Source: Prevotella sp. (GTDB lineage: Bacteria > Bacteroidota > Bacteroidia > Bacteroidales > Bacteroidaceae). From it: a stretch of DNA of 64,000 bases. Positions 7,337-16,198 of the stretch are shown here, one piece after another. A model generated the notes under the pieces. The model did not search any database. It saw only the letters and a list, made by a program, of their open reading frames with translations, and was not told the DNA's origin. Both the position numbers and the translations under genes were made by a program. The DNA is taken from positions 21,847 through 85,846 of the forward strand of contig JAFUTI010000005.1 of NCBI GenBank assembly GCA_017471465.1, written 5' to 3'. Within the stretch, counting starts at the first letter, position 1. Every line of letters begins with the position of its first letter.

Positions 7337-8620
7337 ATGGAAAAGAAAATGAGGCCGGGTACGCTCTGCGTACAAGCTGGCTACAAGGCCAAGAACGGAG
7401 AACCGATAGAACTGCCCATCATCCAGTCGACGACGTTCAAGTACGACGACTCCGACGAGATGGCAAAGTTGTTTGACTTAGAGAAGGAGGGCTACTTCTA
7501 CACCCGCCTGCAAAACCCGACAAACGACGCCGTGGCTGCCAAAATTGCAGCCCTCGAAGGCGGCGTGGGCGCCGTGCTGACATCGTCGGGCCAGGCTGCC
7601 AACTTCTACGCCCTGTTCAACATCTGTCAGGCTGGCGACCACTTCGTCACCTCTAACGAGATTTACGGCGGCACCTACAACCTCTTCGGCGTGACGATGA
7701 AGAAGCTCGGCATCGAGTGCACCTTCGTGTCGCCCACCGCTACCGAGGAGGAGATTCTGGCAGCCTTCCGCCCAAACACAAAGGCGCTCTTCGGCGAGAC
7801 CATCACCAACCCCGGCTGCGCCGTGCTCGACATTGAGAAATTCGCACGCATCGCCCACAAGAACGGTGTGCCCCTGATCATCGACAACACCTTCCCCACC
7901 CCCGTCAACTGCCGTCCCTTCGAGTGGGGCGCCGACATCGTCACCCACTCTACCACGAAATATATGGACGGTATGGCCACACAGGTAGGCGGAGCCGTTG
8001 TCGACAGCGGCAACTTCGACTGGCTTCAGCATGCCGAGAAGTTCCCCGGACTCTGCACCCCCGACGAGTCGTACCACGGACTGACGTATGTAAAAGCCTT
8101 CGGCAAGATGGGCTACACCACGAAGCTCGTCGCCCAGCTCATGCGCGACCTAGGCTCCATCCCCGCCCCGCAGAACTCGTTCCTGCTGAACCTCGGACTG
8201 CAGACGCTCCATCTACGTATGGCTCAGCACTGTAGCAACGCCCAGCGCGTAGCCGAGTTCCTGCACGACAGCCCGAAGGTGGCGTGGGTACACTACAGCG
8301 GTCTGAAGGACGACCCCTACCACGAACTGGCACAGAAATACCTGCCCAACGGTTCGTGCGGCGTCATCGCCTTTGGTCTGAAGGGCGATCGTGCAACGGC
8401 CATCAAGTGGATGGACTCATTGGAAATGATCAACATCGTTACTCACGTTGCCGATGCCCGTACCTGTGTATTACACCCTGCCTCGCATACCCACCGCCAG
8501 CTCAGCGACGAGCAGCTGCGCGAGGCCGGTGTTGCCCCCGACCTCATCCGCCTCAGCGTCGGTATCGAGGACGTCGAAGATATTCTTGACGATATCAAAC
8601 AGGCGCTGGAAAAGATATAG
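7337..8620 (+). CDS. metY: O-acetylhomoserine sulfhydrylase (PLP-dependent)
   Basis: 427 residues from the ATG at 7337; the upstream extension to 7298 is excluded because it contains the promoter. It belongs to the Cys/Met metabolism PLP family: 'SSGQAANFYAL' binds the cofactor phosphate, 'LIIDNTFPTP' carries the PLP-ring aspartate D183, and 'HSTTKYMDG' carries the Schiff-base lysine K208. Overall length and the 'TPDESYHGLTY' insert fit the O-acetylhomoserine aminocarboxypropyltransferase group rather than cystathionine gamma-synthase. It makes homocysteine from O-acetylhomoserine and sulfide in the cytosol. Monocistronic by context: its own promoter upstream and a hairpin plus a different promoter type downstream. 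Confidence 0.92.
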   Translation: MEKKMRPGTLCVQAGYKAKNGEPIELPIIQSTTFKYDDSDEMAKLFDLEKEGYFYTRLQNPTNDAVAAKIAALEGGVGAVLTSSGQAANFYALFNICQAGDHFVTSNEIYGGTYNLFGVTMKKLGIECTFVSPTATEEEILAAFRPNTKALFGETITNPGCAVLDIEKFARIAHKNGVPLIIDNTFPTPVNCRPFEWGADIVTHSTTKYMDGMATQVGGAVVDSGNFDWLQHAEKFPGLCTPDESYHGLTYVKAFGKMGYTTKLVAQLMRDLGSIPAPQNSFLLNLGLQTLHLRMAQHCSNAQRVAEFLHDSPKVAWVHYSGLKDDPYHELAQKYLPNGSCGVIAFGLKGDRATAIKWMDSLEMINIVTHVADARTCVLHPASHTHRQLSDEQLREAGVAPDLIRLSVGIEDVEDILDDIKQALEKI

Positions 8621-8642
8621 ACCTTCATTTACGCAAAGAGAA

Positions 8643-8686
8643 ACTGCCAGAATGTCGCGCTGTTATGACAATCTGGCAGTGTTTTT
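8643..8686 (+). terminator. Inverted repeat after metY, probable terminator
   Basis: ACTGCCAGA (8643-8651) and TCTGGCAGT (8672-8680) form a perfect 9-bp stem. After an A-A mismatch, TGTC (8653-8656) pairs with GACA (8667-8670). A GTTTTT run follows, so it can terminate metY. Its near-perfect symmetry and position just upstream of the sigma-54 promoter mean it could instead, or also, be a protein-binding operator. Confidence 0.55.
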
Positions 8687-8691
8687 ATCAC

Positions 8692-8707
8692 TGGCACGCA
8701 ACTTGCA
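8692..8707 (+). promoter_or_regulatory. Sigma-54 (-24/-12) promoter of hsp20
   Basis: TGGCACG (8692-8698), four bases, then TTGCA (8703-8707) is an exact match to the RpoN consensus YTGGCACGnnnnTTGCW, including the C before TGG and the GG/GC spacing. The hsp20 start codon lies 84 bp downstream. No TAnnTTTG box is seen in the leader. Confidence 0.7.
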
Positions 8708-8791
8708 TTACCTACAGTGAAAGCCGCAAGGCAATCAAAGAAAACAAGAATGTTAAACCCTTTAAAACAATAGAATTAGGAGGTAATGATT

Positions 8792-9217
8792 ATGCTACCA
8801 GTAATGTTTAAGAACAGTTGGTTTCCCACAGTATTTGACGAGTTTCTGAACAGCGACGTCACGCCGAGCACCTGCACAACGACAGCACCGGCCGTCAATG
8901 TGAAGGAGGATGAGAAGGCTTATACGATGGAGGTGGCCGCCCCTGGCATCAAGAAAGAGTACTGCCGCGTGAGCCTCAACGAAGACGGCAACCTGTCGAT
9001 AGCCATCGAGAACAAGATGGAGCACAAGGAGGAGGACAAGAAGCAGCACTACCTGCGCCGCGAGTTCTCGTACACGAACTACCAGCAGAACTACTCGCTG
9101 CCCGAGGACGTGGTGAAGGACAAGATTTCGGCTCGCGTCGAGAACGGCATCCTGACCGTCACACTGCCGAAGCAGGAGAAAGAGGCAAAGGTCTCCAAGA
9201 GCATTGAAATATCATAA
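8792..9217 (+). CDS. Hsp20/alpha-crystallin small heat shock protein
   Basis: 141 residues. A strong Shine-Dalgarno sequence, TTAGGAGG at 8776-8783, puts the start at the ATG at 8792, since the ATG at 8786 is only 2 bases from it. The N-terminal arm is short; the alpha-crystallin domain spans about 30-130 with 'YTMEVAAPGIKKEYCRVSL' and the conserved 'VENGILTVTLPK' near the end; the C-terminal 'SIEIS' supplies the IxI oligomerisation motif. It acts as an ATP-independent holdase in the cytosol. The upstream sigma-54 promoter suggests stress control by an enhancer-binding protein. Confidence 0.93.
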   Translation: MLPVMFKNSWFPTVFDEFLNSDVTPSTCTTTAPAVNVKEDEKAYTMEVAAPGIKKEYCRVSLNEDGNLSIAIENKMEHKEEDKKQHYLRREFSYTNYQQNYSLPEDVVKDKISARVENGILTVTLPKQEKEAKVSKSIEIS

Positions 9218-9260
9218 CAGCAGGCACTTTTAACAAATTGCAAACTTTTTCTGAAAAATA

Positions 9261-9294
9261 TCCGACAGTTTCCTTGGAAGCTGTCGGATTTTTT
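9261..9294 (+). terminator. Intrinsic terminator of hsp20
   Basis: TCCGACAGTTTCC pairs with GGAAGCTGTCGGA across 9261-9288 with a 2-base loop and one G-T pair, followed by a run of six T. The right arm and loop overlap the -33 element of the gdhA promoter. Confidence 0.8.
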
Positions 9295-9304
9295 CTTATA
9301 TTTG
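9274..9304 (+). promoter_or_regulatory. Promoter of gdhA
   Basis: TTG at 9274-9276 and TATATTTG at 9297-9304, 20 bp apart, match the Bacteroidetes consensus. The -33 box sits inside the hsp20 terminator hairpin. The gdhA ATG is 43 bp downstream. Confidence 0.65.
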
Positions 9305-9347
9305 CACAGTCTAATAACAAAATGACACCTTATTCAATCAAAAGACT

Positions 9348-10685
9348 ATGGAAGTAACTAAAATCATGCAAGACCTGGAACGCAAACATCCAGGTGAGTT
9401 AGAGTATCTTCAAGCCGTACGCGAAGTACTGGAAAGTATCAAGGACGTCTACAATCAGCATCCTGAGTTTGAGAAAGCTAAGATTGTGGAGCGCATTGTC
9501 GAGCCGGAGCGCATCGTGACGTTCCGCGTGCCCTGGGTCGACGACAAGGGCGAGGTGCAGGTGAACCTGGGCTATCGCGTCCAGTTCAACAGCGCCATCG
9601 GCCCCTACAAGGGCGGACTAAGGTTCCATGCTTCTGTCAACCTGTCTATCCTGAAATTCCTGGGCTTTGAACAGACGTTCAAGAACGCACTGACGACGCT
9701 GCCCATGGGCGGCGGCAAGGGCGGCAGCGACTTCTCAATCCGTGGCAAGAGCGACGCTGAGGTGATGCGCTTCTGTCAGGCCTTTATGACAGAATTGTAC
9801 CGCCATATTGGTCCCGACGAGGACGTGCCCGCCGGCGACATCGGCGTCGGTGCCCGCGAGATAGGTTTCCTTTACGGCCAGTACAAGAAGCTGACCCATC
9901 AGTTCCAAGGCGTGCTGACAGGCAAGGGCCGCGAGTGGGGCGGCAGTATCCTGCGTCCGGAGGCTACGGGCTATGGTGCCCTGTACTTCGTCAACCAGAT
10001 GCTGACGGAGCACGGTCTTGACATCAAGGGTAAGACGGTGGCCCTGTCGGGCTTCGGCAATGTGGCCTGGGGTGCCGCCAAGAAAGCGACTGAACTGGGC
10101 GCTAAGGTCATCACCATCAGCGGTCCCGACGGCTACATCTACGATCCTGCCGGACTCAATGCCGAGAAGATCGACTACCTGCTGGAGCTGCGCGGCTCGG
10201 GCAACGATATCTGTGAGCCTTACGCTGAGGAGTTTGATGGCTCGACCTTCTACGCTGGCAAGAAGCCTTGGGAACAGAAAGCTGACATCTATCTGCCCTG
10301 CGCTACCCAGAACGAGCTGAACGGCGACGACGCCGACAAAATACTGGCTCACAAGCCGCTCTGCGTAGCCGAGGTGTCGAACATGGGCTGCACGGCAGAG
10401 GCTGCCGAGAAGTTCATTGCCGCCGGGCAGCTCTTTGCCCCGGGCAAAGCTGTCAATGCCGGTGGCGTGGCTACCAGCGGTCTGGAGATGAGCCAAAATT
10501 CGATGCGTCTGTCGTGGACGGCCGAGGAGGTCGACCAGCGCCTGCACCAGATTATGTCGGGTATCCATGAGCAGTGTGTCAAGTACGGCAAGGAATCCAA
10601 CGGATACATCAATTATGTAAAGGGTGCCAACGTTGCTGGCTTCATGAAGGTGGCCAAAGCCATGCTGGCACAGGGTATTGTATGA
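9348..10685 (+). CDS. gdhA: NADP-type glutamate dehydrogenase
   Basis: 445 residues, the usual length of hexameric small-subunit GDH. The signature 'LPMGGGKGGSDF' contains the catalytic lysine K124, preceded by 'GPYKGGLRFH' (85-94) for glutamate binding. 'ALSGFGNVAWGAA' is the dinucleotide-binding fold. The enzyme makes glutamate from 2-oxoglutarate and ammonium. NADP preference is inferred from overall similarity to bacterial GdhA. The last codons overlap the start of the RlpA-like gene (ATGA at 10682-10685). Confidence 0.95.
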   Translation: MEVTKIMQDLERKHPGELEYLQAVREVLESIKDVYNQHPEFEKAKIVERIVEPERIVTFRVPWVDDKGEVQVNLGYRVQFNSAIGPYKGGLRFHASVNLSILKFLGFEQTFKNALTTLPMGGGKGGSDFSIRGKSDAEVMRFCQAFMTELYRHIGPDEDVPAGDIGVGAREIGFLYGQYKKLTHQFQGVLTGKGREWGGSILRPEATGYGALYFVNQMLTEHGLDIKGKTVALSGFGNVAWGAAKKATELGAKVITISGPDGYIYDPAGLNAEKIDYLLELRGSGNDICEPYAEEFDGSTFYAGKKPWEQKADIYLPCATQNELNGDDADKILAHKPLCVAEVSNMGCTAEAAEKFIAAGQLFAPGKAVNAGGVATSGLEMSQNSMRLSWTAEEVDQRLHQIMSGIHEQCVKYGKESNGYINYVKGANVAGFMKVAKAMLAQGIV

Positions 10686-11050
10686 CCTACAGACTGCCGA
10701 CCGTCATAGTATTATCAGTCATTTTAGGCTTTTCCGTGCTGGCACAGAATATCCAGCGCGGAAAAGCCTCTTACTATTCTAAGCGGTGGACAGGACGCCA
10801 TGTCGCCAGTGGCGAGCGTCTGCATCACGACTCGATGACCTGTGCCCACCGTACTTACCCCTTCGGCACACTACTGCGCGTCACTAATCTGAGGAACGGT
10901 CTGCAGGTGGTGGTTCGTGTCAACGACCGCGGACCCTTCGGACGCGGACGCATCGTCGACCTGTCGTGGGGAGCCGCCAAGAAACTAAACATGTTGGGAG
11001 CAGGGGTCGTTCCCTGCACGGTGGAGCGCCTCGACTCCATCGCCAAATAA
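10682..11050 (+). CDS. RlpA-like double-psi beta-barrel secreted protein
   Basis: 122 residues, starting at the ATG that overlaps the gdhA stop. An N-terminal hydrophobic signal (about 5-20, ending 'SVLAQ') precedes a double-psi beta-barrel with 'GKASYYSKRWTGRHVASGE', 'FGTLLRVTNL', 'VNDRGPF' and 'IVDLSWGAAKKL', the conserved RlpA core. There is no SPOR domain, so it is the short form. RlpA proteins are periplasmic or outer-membrane factors acting on glycan strands, some being lytic transglycosylases; activity here is not proven. Translational coupling to gdhA is unexpected given the unrelated roles. Confidence 0.85.
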   Translation: MTYRLPTVIVLSVILGFSVLAQNIQRGKASYYSKRWTGRHVASGERLHHDSMTCAHRTYPFGTLLRVTNLRNGLQVVVRVNDRGPFGRGRIVDLSWGAAKKLNMLGAGVVPCTVERLDSIAK

Positions 11051-11056
11051 GCGATA

Positions 11057-11794
11057 TCAGCGCTTGAAGGTTGCAATACGCAGAAGCTGACTCTGCGACG
11101 ACACCTCGCGGCCAGCCTGGAAGACAGACACCTTAATGACAGCCTCGCCATTGCGTAGACCGTGGTCGGCCTTGACCTGTGCCGTGTAGCGAATCACCTC
11201 GTTAGGATGGATACACTCCACGAGAATATTCTCCGAGATATGGATGTGCTTGTTGCCCGTCATCTCGCGGACGGAGGGCTGTACGCTGTAGATAGGCTTC
11301 GACGACGTATTGCGAATTTCGAACACGATATGCGCTGACTCGTCGCGCTTCAGCTGACCGTCGTTCGTGGCATCCACCAACTGCACATGGCTGATTTCCA
11401 ACGCCGCAGCATTGGCCACGTAGCCACGAGGCATCGTGCCGCCGTCCATCGTGATACGGTCGTCGCCACGTCCCCGTGGGTCGTAACCGCTATCGTCCTG
11501 CACCTGACGGGTATTGATGCCCGTACGCCCCTCGTAACGCTCGGCACGCTCCTGCCTGCGCTCTTCGGCAGCACGGTCGGCCGCAGACCCGACGGCTGCG
11601 CCGACGGCAGCACCACCGGCCAGCCCTATCAGTTTGCCAACCTCATGGCCGCGCCATCCGCCTGAGATGCCGCCCACAGCCGAGCCGATGATAGAGCCGA
11701 ACTGTGCGCCGGTATAGGCGCCAACTCCTGTGTATGTGCTACAACTGCTCATGACGAGCAGTACAGTTAGCGAAAGCAAAAAAGTCTTCTTCAT
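11057..11794 (-). CDS. Lipoprotein with glycine-zipper segment
   Basis: 245 residues. The signal ends 'LLVMSSCS', a lipobox with Cys at position 18. Residues about 23-75 are rich in G-x-x-x-G spacing ('GAQFGSIIGSAVGG', 'GLAGGAAVGAAVGS'), a glycine-zipper that can insert in or associate with the outer membrane. A charged Arg/Glu-rich linker follows. The C-terminal ~110 residues look like a beta-sandwich ('ESAHIVFEIRNTS', 'IRYTAQVKADHGLRNGEA'). Exact function unknown. It is transcribed toward the RlpA-like gene with only 6 bp between the stops. Confidence 0.8.
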   Translation of the reverse strand: MKKTFLLSLTVLLVMSSCSTYTGVGAYTGAQFGSIIGSAVGGISGGWRGHEVGKLIGLAGGAAVGAAVGSAADRAAEERRQERAERYEGRTGINTRQVQDDSGYDPRGRGDDRITMDGGTMPRGYVANAAALEISHVQLVDATNDGQLKRDESAHIVFEIRNTSSKPIYSVQPSVREMTGNKHIHISENILVECIHPNEVIRYTAQVKADHGLRNGEAVIKVSVFQAGREVSSQSQLLRIATFKR

Positions 11795-11822
11795 GTTTTC
11801 TTCATGTTAGCGTTTCACGGTG

Positions 11823-11853
11823 CAAAGATAACAGATTCCGCACATCTTTCAAA
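11823..11853 (-). promoter_or_regulatory. Promoter of the glycine-zipper lipoprotein gene
   Basis: On the minus strand TATCTTTG (11830-11823) lies 19 bp downstream of a TTTG at 11853-11850, a good Bacteroidetes -33/-7 pair. The ATG at 11794 is 28 bp further on. Confidence 0.65.
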
Positions 11854-11885
11854 TGGAATTTCCCTAAACAGGCATAGGAAAATCC

Positions 11886-14800
11886 CTACCGTGCCGTCTT
11901 TGGGAAACAGAAACTGCGGCACCCCGTGGCCTTGAAGCCCCAGCTGTCGGCAGCCTCCACCTCGACTCTATGGGCACCCCGGCGGTACGCCTCGGGCAAC
12001 GTCAGCGTCCACATCTGTTGCGAGTCGCGATGGCGCAGCGGGTTCATGCGGTTATACGTCGTGGGGTATGCCTTGAGCAGGTTCATCTCACGGGTACGGG
12101 CCACGTTGGGGTCTATCATCTTCGTCTTCTGGCAGGCCAGCCACTCGCCACCGTCGATGCGACAACGCACGGTAGTGCTGTCGCAACCGCCGTAGACGGT
12201 CATCATCAGCTGTCCGCCAGGCACGTCTTTCATATCGCGCAGATGGGTGTCGAGGGTATCGATGCCAGTGACGTGGATGGTCATCTGGTGGCGCGCGTCA
12301 CGGCCGATGGCCTTGCAGCGCATCGTGTAACTGGTATCGTCGAAGTCGAGGACGAAATAGTTGCGCGGCGTGCCACACTGCTGCAGGGCTGACGGCACAC
12401 CGTCGGCGTCTTTCTCGCCAACCCACCAGAAGCCACAGGAGGCACCAGCGCTCAACTCATGGACGCGGACGCCCTCGCCCTGGTGGAAGAAGCGTCCCAC
12501 CTGGTGCATATGTCCCGTGACAGCGAGCACGTCGCCCCTACCCTCTAACAGCTTGAGCAGTTCGCCACGGTTGCGGGTGTGTGCCAGTGGGATGTGCATG
12601 CTGAGCACAATCAGGCGGTCATGGGGCACGTACTTCAGGTCTTGTTTGACGAAACGGAGCTGGCGGGCTGACAGGCGGCCTCTATAGCCACGGGCACCGT
12701 CGCCATAGACGTTGTTTAGGATAATAAAATGTACGCGACCCTCGTTGAAGGCATACATATCGGCGCCAAAGACTTCATTATAGGTACGCGTCTGCTGCCA
12801 GCGCACGGTGTCGATATCGCGGTCGTGATTGCCCAGCACGGTCCACGTCTGCTGCGGCAGTTGCTCCATCAGCGTGCGCAGGTCGCCGTAGAGTTTAAGG
12901 TTGTTGTTCACCAAGTCGCCGAGGAAGAGGTTGACAGAGGGCGTCGCCGCTCCGTCATCGTCTAACAGCTCGGGCCATAGTGTGCGTGTGGCATAGTCCT
13001 GTTCCTGGTAGTTGCCCACCTGCACGTCGCCGATAGCATTCAGGCGGAAGCGGCGGTTCACCTTCTTCTTGACCATGGCGAAGTCGGCATGACCGGAGCG
13101 ATAGCTGAAGTTAGCGTTCACCACCCTACTGCCCGACATGGTATAGTCGGCAGGCAGGATGGGCATGACACTGGTGCCCTCGACGTAGGGCAGTTCGTAG
13201 CGTCCCTGACGGTCGGTACGTACTATCGTGTCACCATTGCTGACGAGGATGTCCTTGATGCCGCGCTCGCCATTATCGAGTTTGCCGTTCTGATTACGGT
13301 CGTCGAAGACCATGCCACTGACGGGAGCTGCCGCTGGTGCGGCGGGAACTGCGGCGGCGGTGTCGGCAGGCAGCAGTACGGCTTTTATCTGATAGGCATC
13401 ACGCAGGGCGTAGCGGGCGTAGTCGGCAAGGTCCTTCATCGTCATGCTGTTGACGACATCGACATAGCGGTCGTTCCACGTCCAGTCCTCGTTGTTGTTA
13501 TAGACGGAATTGCGGATGAACGATGTCCAGTACGACGTCTGCTGCAGCTGCAGGGCGTGCTCCTTGACAAGGTTCTGCCTGACGTCGGCCAGACTGGCCT
13601 CATAGCGCTCGGGGTGGTCGCACAGCTGCTGCATCTCGTCATAGACGGCAGCCACGAGCGTGTCGACGTCGGCAGGCTGACAGACGAAGGCAATAGTGCC
13701 GCGACTGAGGAATGAGGGATACTGCGTGGCACCGATAGAAGCCGATACGGAGTAGACCTTGCCCATATCCTCGCGCAACCGCTTCAGCAGTGCTGTACGC
13801 AGGATGGCTTTCAGCGCATTGCCTTTCAGTTCCTGTTCGGCCAAGCTGCCCTGGGGCTCGTCTTGCTGACAGACGAGCGTCACCATAGCCTTCGGCTGGT
13901 CGTAGGTGCGCCGTATCAGTTCGGTGTTGCTGTGTGGTATCTGGCGCTGACCAGCTATCCACGTGGTATCAGCCTGACCTGCGGGCAGTGCGCCGAGGTA
14001 GGTGCTGATATAGGGGCGCACGTCGGCCAAGTCGCAGTCGGACAGGATGACGAACGTATAGCCCGTGGCGGGTCCATAGAAGTGGTGCTGCAGCGGCAGG
14101 ATGTCGTCCTGGCGCACAGCGGTGTTGATAATGCTGTCGGTCAGCTGCTGACTGGTATAGTTGCGTCCACTCATCAGCCACCCCAGCTCGCGTGTGAAAA
14201 CATCACGCGGTGTGTCTTTTCGGTTACGGTTGCCCTCACGCAGCTTGTCGAGCGTCATGCGGTAGACAGCCGTGTCGAGTCGCGGCTGTGTCCAGCGCAG
14301 CCACAACAGTTGGAACATCGTCTCGACGTCGGCCAAATGGGCCGAGGCGGCCACACCGGTACGCAGCTTGTCGACCAGCATACGGACGGAAGCGGTGTTG
14401 CCCGTCAGATAGTGACTCAGCGCCTCGCGGCTGAAGTCGCCCGCCCCGCTCAGGCTGACGACGCTGGGGCCTACGACGGAGGTGAAGTAGCGGGTACTGT
14501 CGAGCCCGTACTGACCACCTTTACGGAAAGCCGATAGCGTCAGGTGGTCGTGCTCGGTATCGGAATGACGGAAAATGACCCGGGCGCCATTGTCCAGACG
14601 CAGCTCTGTAGCGCCAATGGCGGCTATGGGCTGCTCGCTCACGATGTGCTTCAGGGTAGGCTTTAGCGTGGTCAGCGTCTCTGGTATGTCTATCTGTTTC
14701 CAGTAGCGCTCCACCTGCTCCTGACGACACTCGTCAATGAGCATGGTCAGGTCGGCCTCGTTCGACACCTCCTGACGCACCTCCTCGCCACCGCGCAACA

Positions 14801-16169
14801 GGTAGTGCTGCGGGCGTGTCTCAAAGGTTTCCTGAATGAACTTCAGCATGGAGAGAGAGTCCATCTGCGGCAGGTATTTCTCAACGAGCGCCAGTTCGTC
14901 GGTACGCGAGATGAGCCGGTTGCCATCATAGAAGTCGGTATAGATTTCATCCATCAGGCTGGCAGAGGTAACCACATGGTCGGCAGCGGCCTGATTACGC
15001 ATCTTGCGCAGCAGCGACTTGCCGGCACGGGTAATCTCCCACTGCGTGAAACCATAGCGCAAGACCTGCTGGTAGGCGGTGATGAAATCGCGGATGCCCT
15101 GACGCACCTTGCCCTTCGACAGCTCTACCGAAGCATCGACAGCCCCGGTAGTGGATAAGAATCGGGAGTACTGGATGGAACCGCGCTCGTAGGCTGGGTC
15201 GTCGAACGACAAGGCGTTCAGGCGCTGCTTCATCAGCGTGTTGACAAGACTGCGCTGCAGGTACTGGCGGTAGTTGTCGGCTGTTTGAACGGCGGGTGGC
15301 TGCGGCAGCAGCATCAAGATGTCGAACTCTATCTGCTTGACATTCGGAGTGGTGGCAATGCGGGCTTCCTCGTTGGTGTATTCAGGGATGGCAGGATGGC
15401 CGGCGAAGGCCGGTGCACTGCTGCTGCCAGAAATGTCTGAGAACTTATCCTTTATCATCTGCTCGACACGAGCCGCATCGACATCGCCCACCACGGCAAC
15501 AGCCATCAGTTCAGGCCGGTACCACTGCTCGTAATAGTCGCGGATGGTTTGTGGCGAGGCATGACGAATGACGGCAGTGTCGCCAATAGTGACACGCTGC
15601 GAATAGAGCGACCCATTGAGCAGCTCCATAACCAGCTGCATGGAATTGTCGGTCTTGACGCCACTGCGCGCCAACTGCTCTGACAGAATGACGCCACGCT
15701 CCTTCTCTACCTCGTCGGAGGCTATGAGCATGCCCTTGGCCCAGTCGCTGAGGATGGTCAGCGTGGAGTCTACCAGCAACGGGTCCTCAGATGGCAGCTG
15801 CAGCTTGTAGACTGTTTCCGTGAACGACGTGTGGGCATTGAGGTCCTTGCCAAACTTGGCGCCCTTCGACTGCAGGAAGCGCACGATGCCATCGCCGGGG
15901 AAATGCTCTGTGCCGTTGAAGGCCAGATGCTCCAGAAAGTGGGCCAGTCCCTGCTGGTCGTCGCGTTCCTGAACGGAGCCGGCCTTGACAAAGAGCCGGT
16001 AGACGGCTTCGCCGCGCGGCGTCTGGTTGGGGTAAATGTAATAGGTTAGCCCGTTGTCGAGCTGCCCCACACGCAGCTTCGGGTCGCGCTGCAGCGGTTG
16101 GGCTGCAGTCGACAGGGATGCTGATATGAGCGTAAGCAGTAATAATAAGTTTTTAGATAAGCTCTTCAT
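11886..16169 (-). CDS. M16 zinc peptidase fused to calcineurin-like phosphoesterase
   Basis: 1427 residues in one uninterrupted frame. A signal peptide (about 1-23, ending 'TAAQ') is followed by a two-lobed M16 (pitrilysin-like) peptidase to about 935; 'HFLEH' at 77-81 is the HxxEH zinc motif, and the 'EVEKERGVILSEQ' helix carries the third ligand. An Ala/Pro-rich linker (about 936-951) leads to 'VFDDRNQNGKLDNGE' (SdrD_B/MetallophosN-like, with a calcium-loop look) and a metallophosphoesterase with 'GDVQ', 'LFLGDLV', 'LGNHD', 'SMHIP' and 'TGHMHQ'. A beta-rich MetallophosC-like end completes it. Bacteroidetes usually encode these as separate proteins of about 940 and 490 residues, so this is a fusion. 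It is secreted, probably periplasmic or surface-exposed. Substrates unknown. Confidence 0.88.
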   Translation of the reverse strand: MKSLSKNLLLLLTLISASLSTAAQPLQRDPKLRVGQLDNGLTYYIYPNQTPRGEAVYRLFVKAGSVQERDDQQGLAHFLEHLAFNGTEHFPGDGIVRFLQSKGAKFGKDLNAHTSFTETVYKLQLPSEDPLLVDSTLTILSDWAKGMLIASDEVEKERGVILSEQLARSGVKTDNSMQLVMELLNGSLYSQRVTIGDTAVIRHASPQTIRDYYEQWYRPELMAVAVVGDVDAARVEQMIKDKFSDISGSSSAPAFAGHPAIPEYTNEEARIATTPNVKQIEFDILMLLPQPPAVQTADNYRQYLQRSLVNTLMKQRLNALSFDDPAYERGSIQYSRFLSTTGAVDASVELSKGKVRQGIRDFITAYQQVLRYGFTQWEITRAGKSLLRKMRNQAAADHVVTSASLMDEIYTDFYDGNRLISRTDELALVEKYLPQMDSLSMLKFIQETFETRPQHYLLRGGEEVRQEVSNEADLTMLIDECRQEQVERYWKQIDIPETLTTLKPTLKHIVSEQPIAAIGATELRLDNGARVIFRHSDTEHDHLTLSAFRKGGQYGLDSTRYFTSVVGPSVVSLSGAGDFSREALSHYLTGNTASVRMLVDKLRTGVAASAHLADVETMFQLLWLRWTQPRLDTAVYRMTLDKLREGNRNRKDTPRDVFTRELGWLMSGRNYTSQQLTDSIINTAVRQDDILPLQHHFYGPATGYTFVILSDCDLADVRPYISTYLGALPAGQADTTWIAGQRQIPHSNTELIRRTYDQPKAMVTLVCQQDEPQGSLAEQELKGNALKAILRTALLKRLREDMGKVYSVSASIGATQYPSFLSRGTIAFVCQPADVDTLVAAVYDEMQQLCDHPERYEASLADVRQNLVKEHALQLQQTSYWTSFIRNSVYNNNEDWTWNDRYVDVVNSMTMKDLADYARYALRDAYQIKAVLLPADTAAAVPAAPAAAPVSGMVFDDRNQNGKLDNGERGIKDILVSNGDTIVRTDRQGRYELPYVEGTSVMPILPADYTMSGSRVVNANFSYRSGHADFAMVKKKVNRRFRLNAIGDVQVGNYQEQDYATRTLWPELLDDDGAATPSVNLFLGDLVNNNLKLYGDLRTLMEQLPQQTWTVLGNHDRDIDTVRWQQTRTYNEVFGADMYAFNEGRVHFIILNNVYGDGARGYRGRLSARQLRFVKQDLKYVPHDRLIVLSMHIPLAHTRNRGELLKLLEGRGDVLAVTGHMHQVGRFFHQGEGVRVHELSAGASCGFWWVGEKDADGVPSALQQCGTPRNYFVLDFDDTSYTMRCKAIGRDARHQMTIHVTGIDTLDTHLRDMKDVPGGQLMMTVYGGCDSTTVRCRIDGGEWLACQKTKMIDPNVARTREMNLLKAYPTTYNRMNPLRHRDSQQMWTLTLPEAYRRGAHRVEVEAADSWGFKATGCRSFCFPKTAR

Positions 16170-16198
16170 AAACAGATTTCTCTTTCCTCTTTTTGGGG

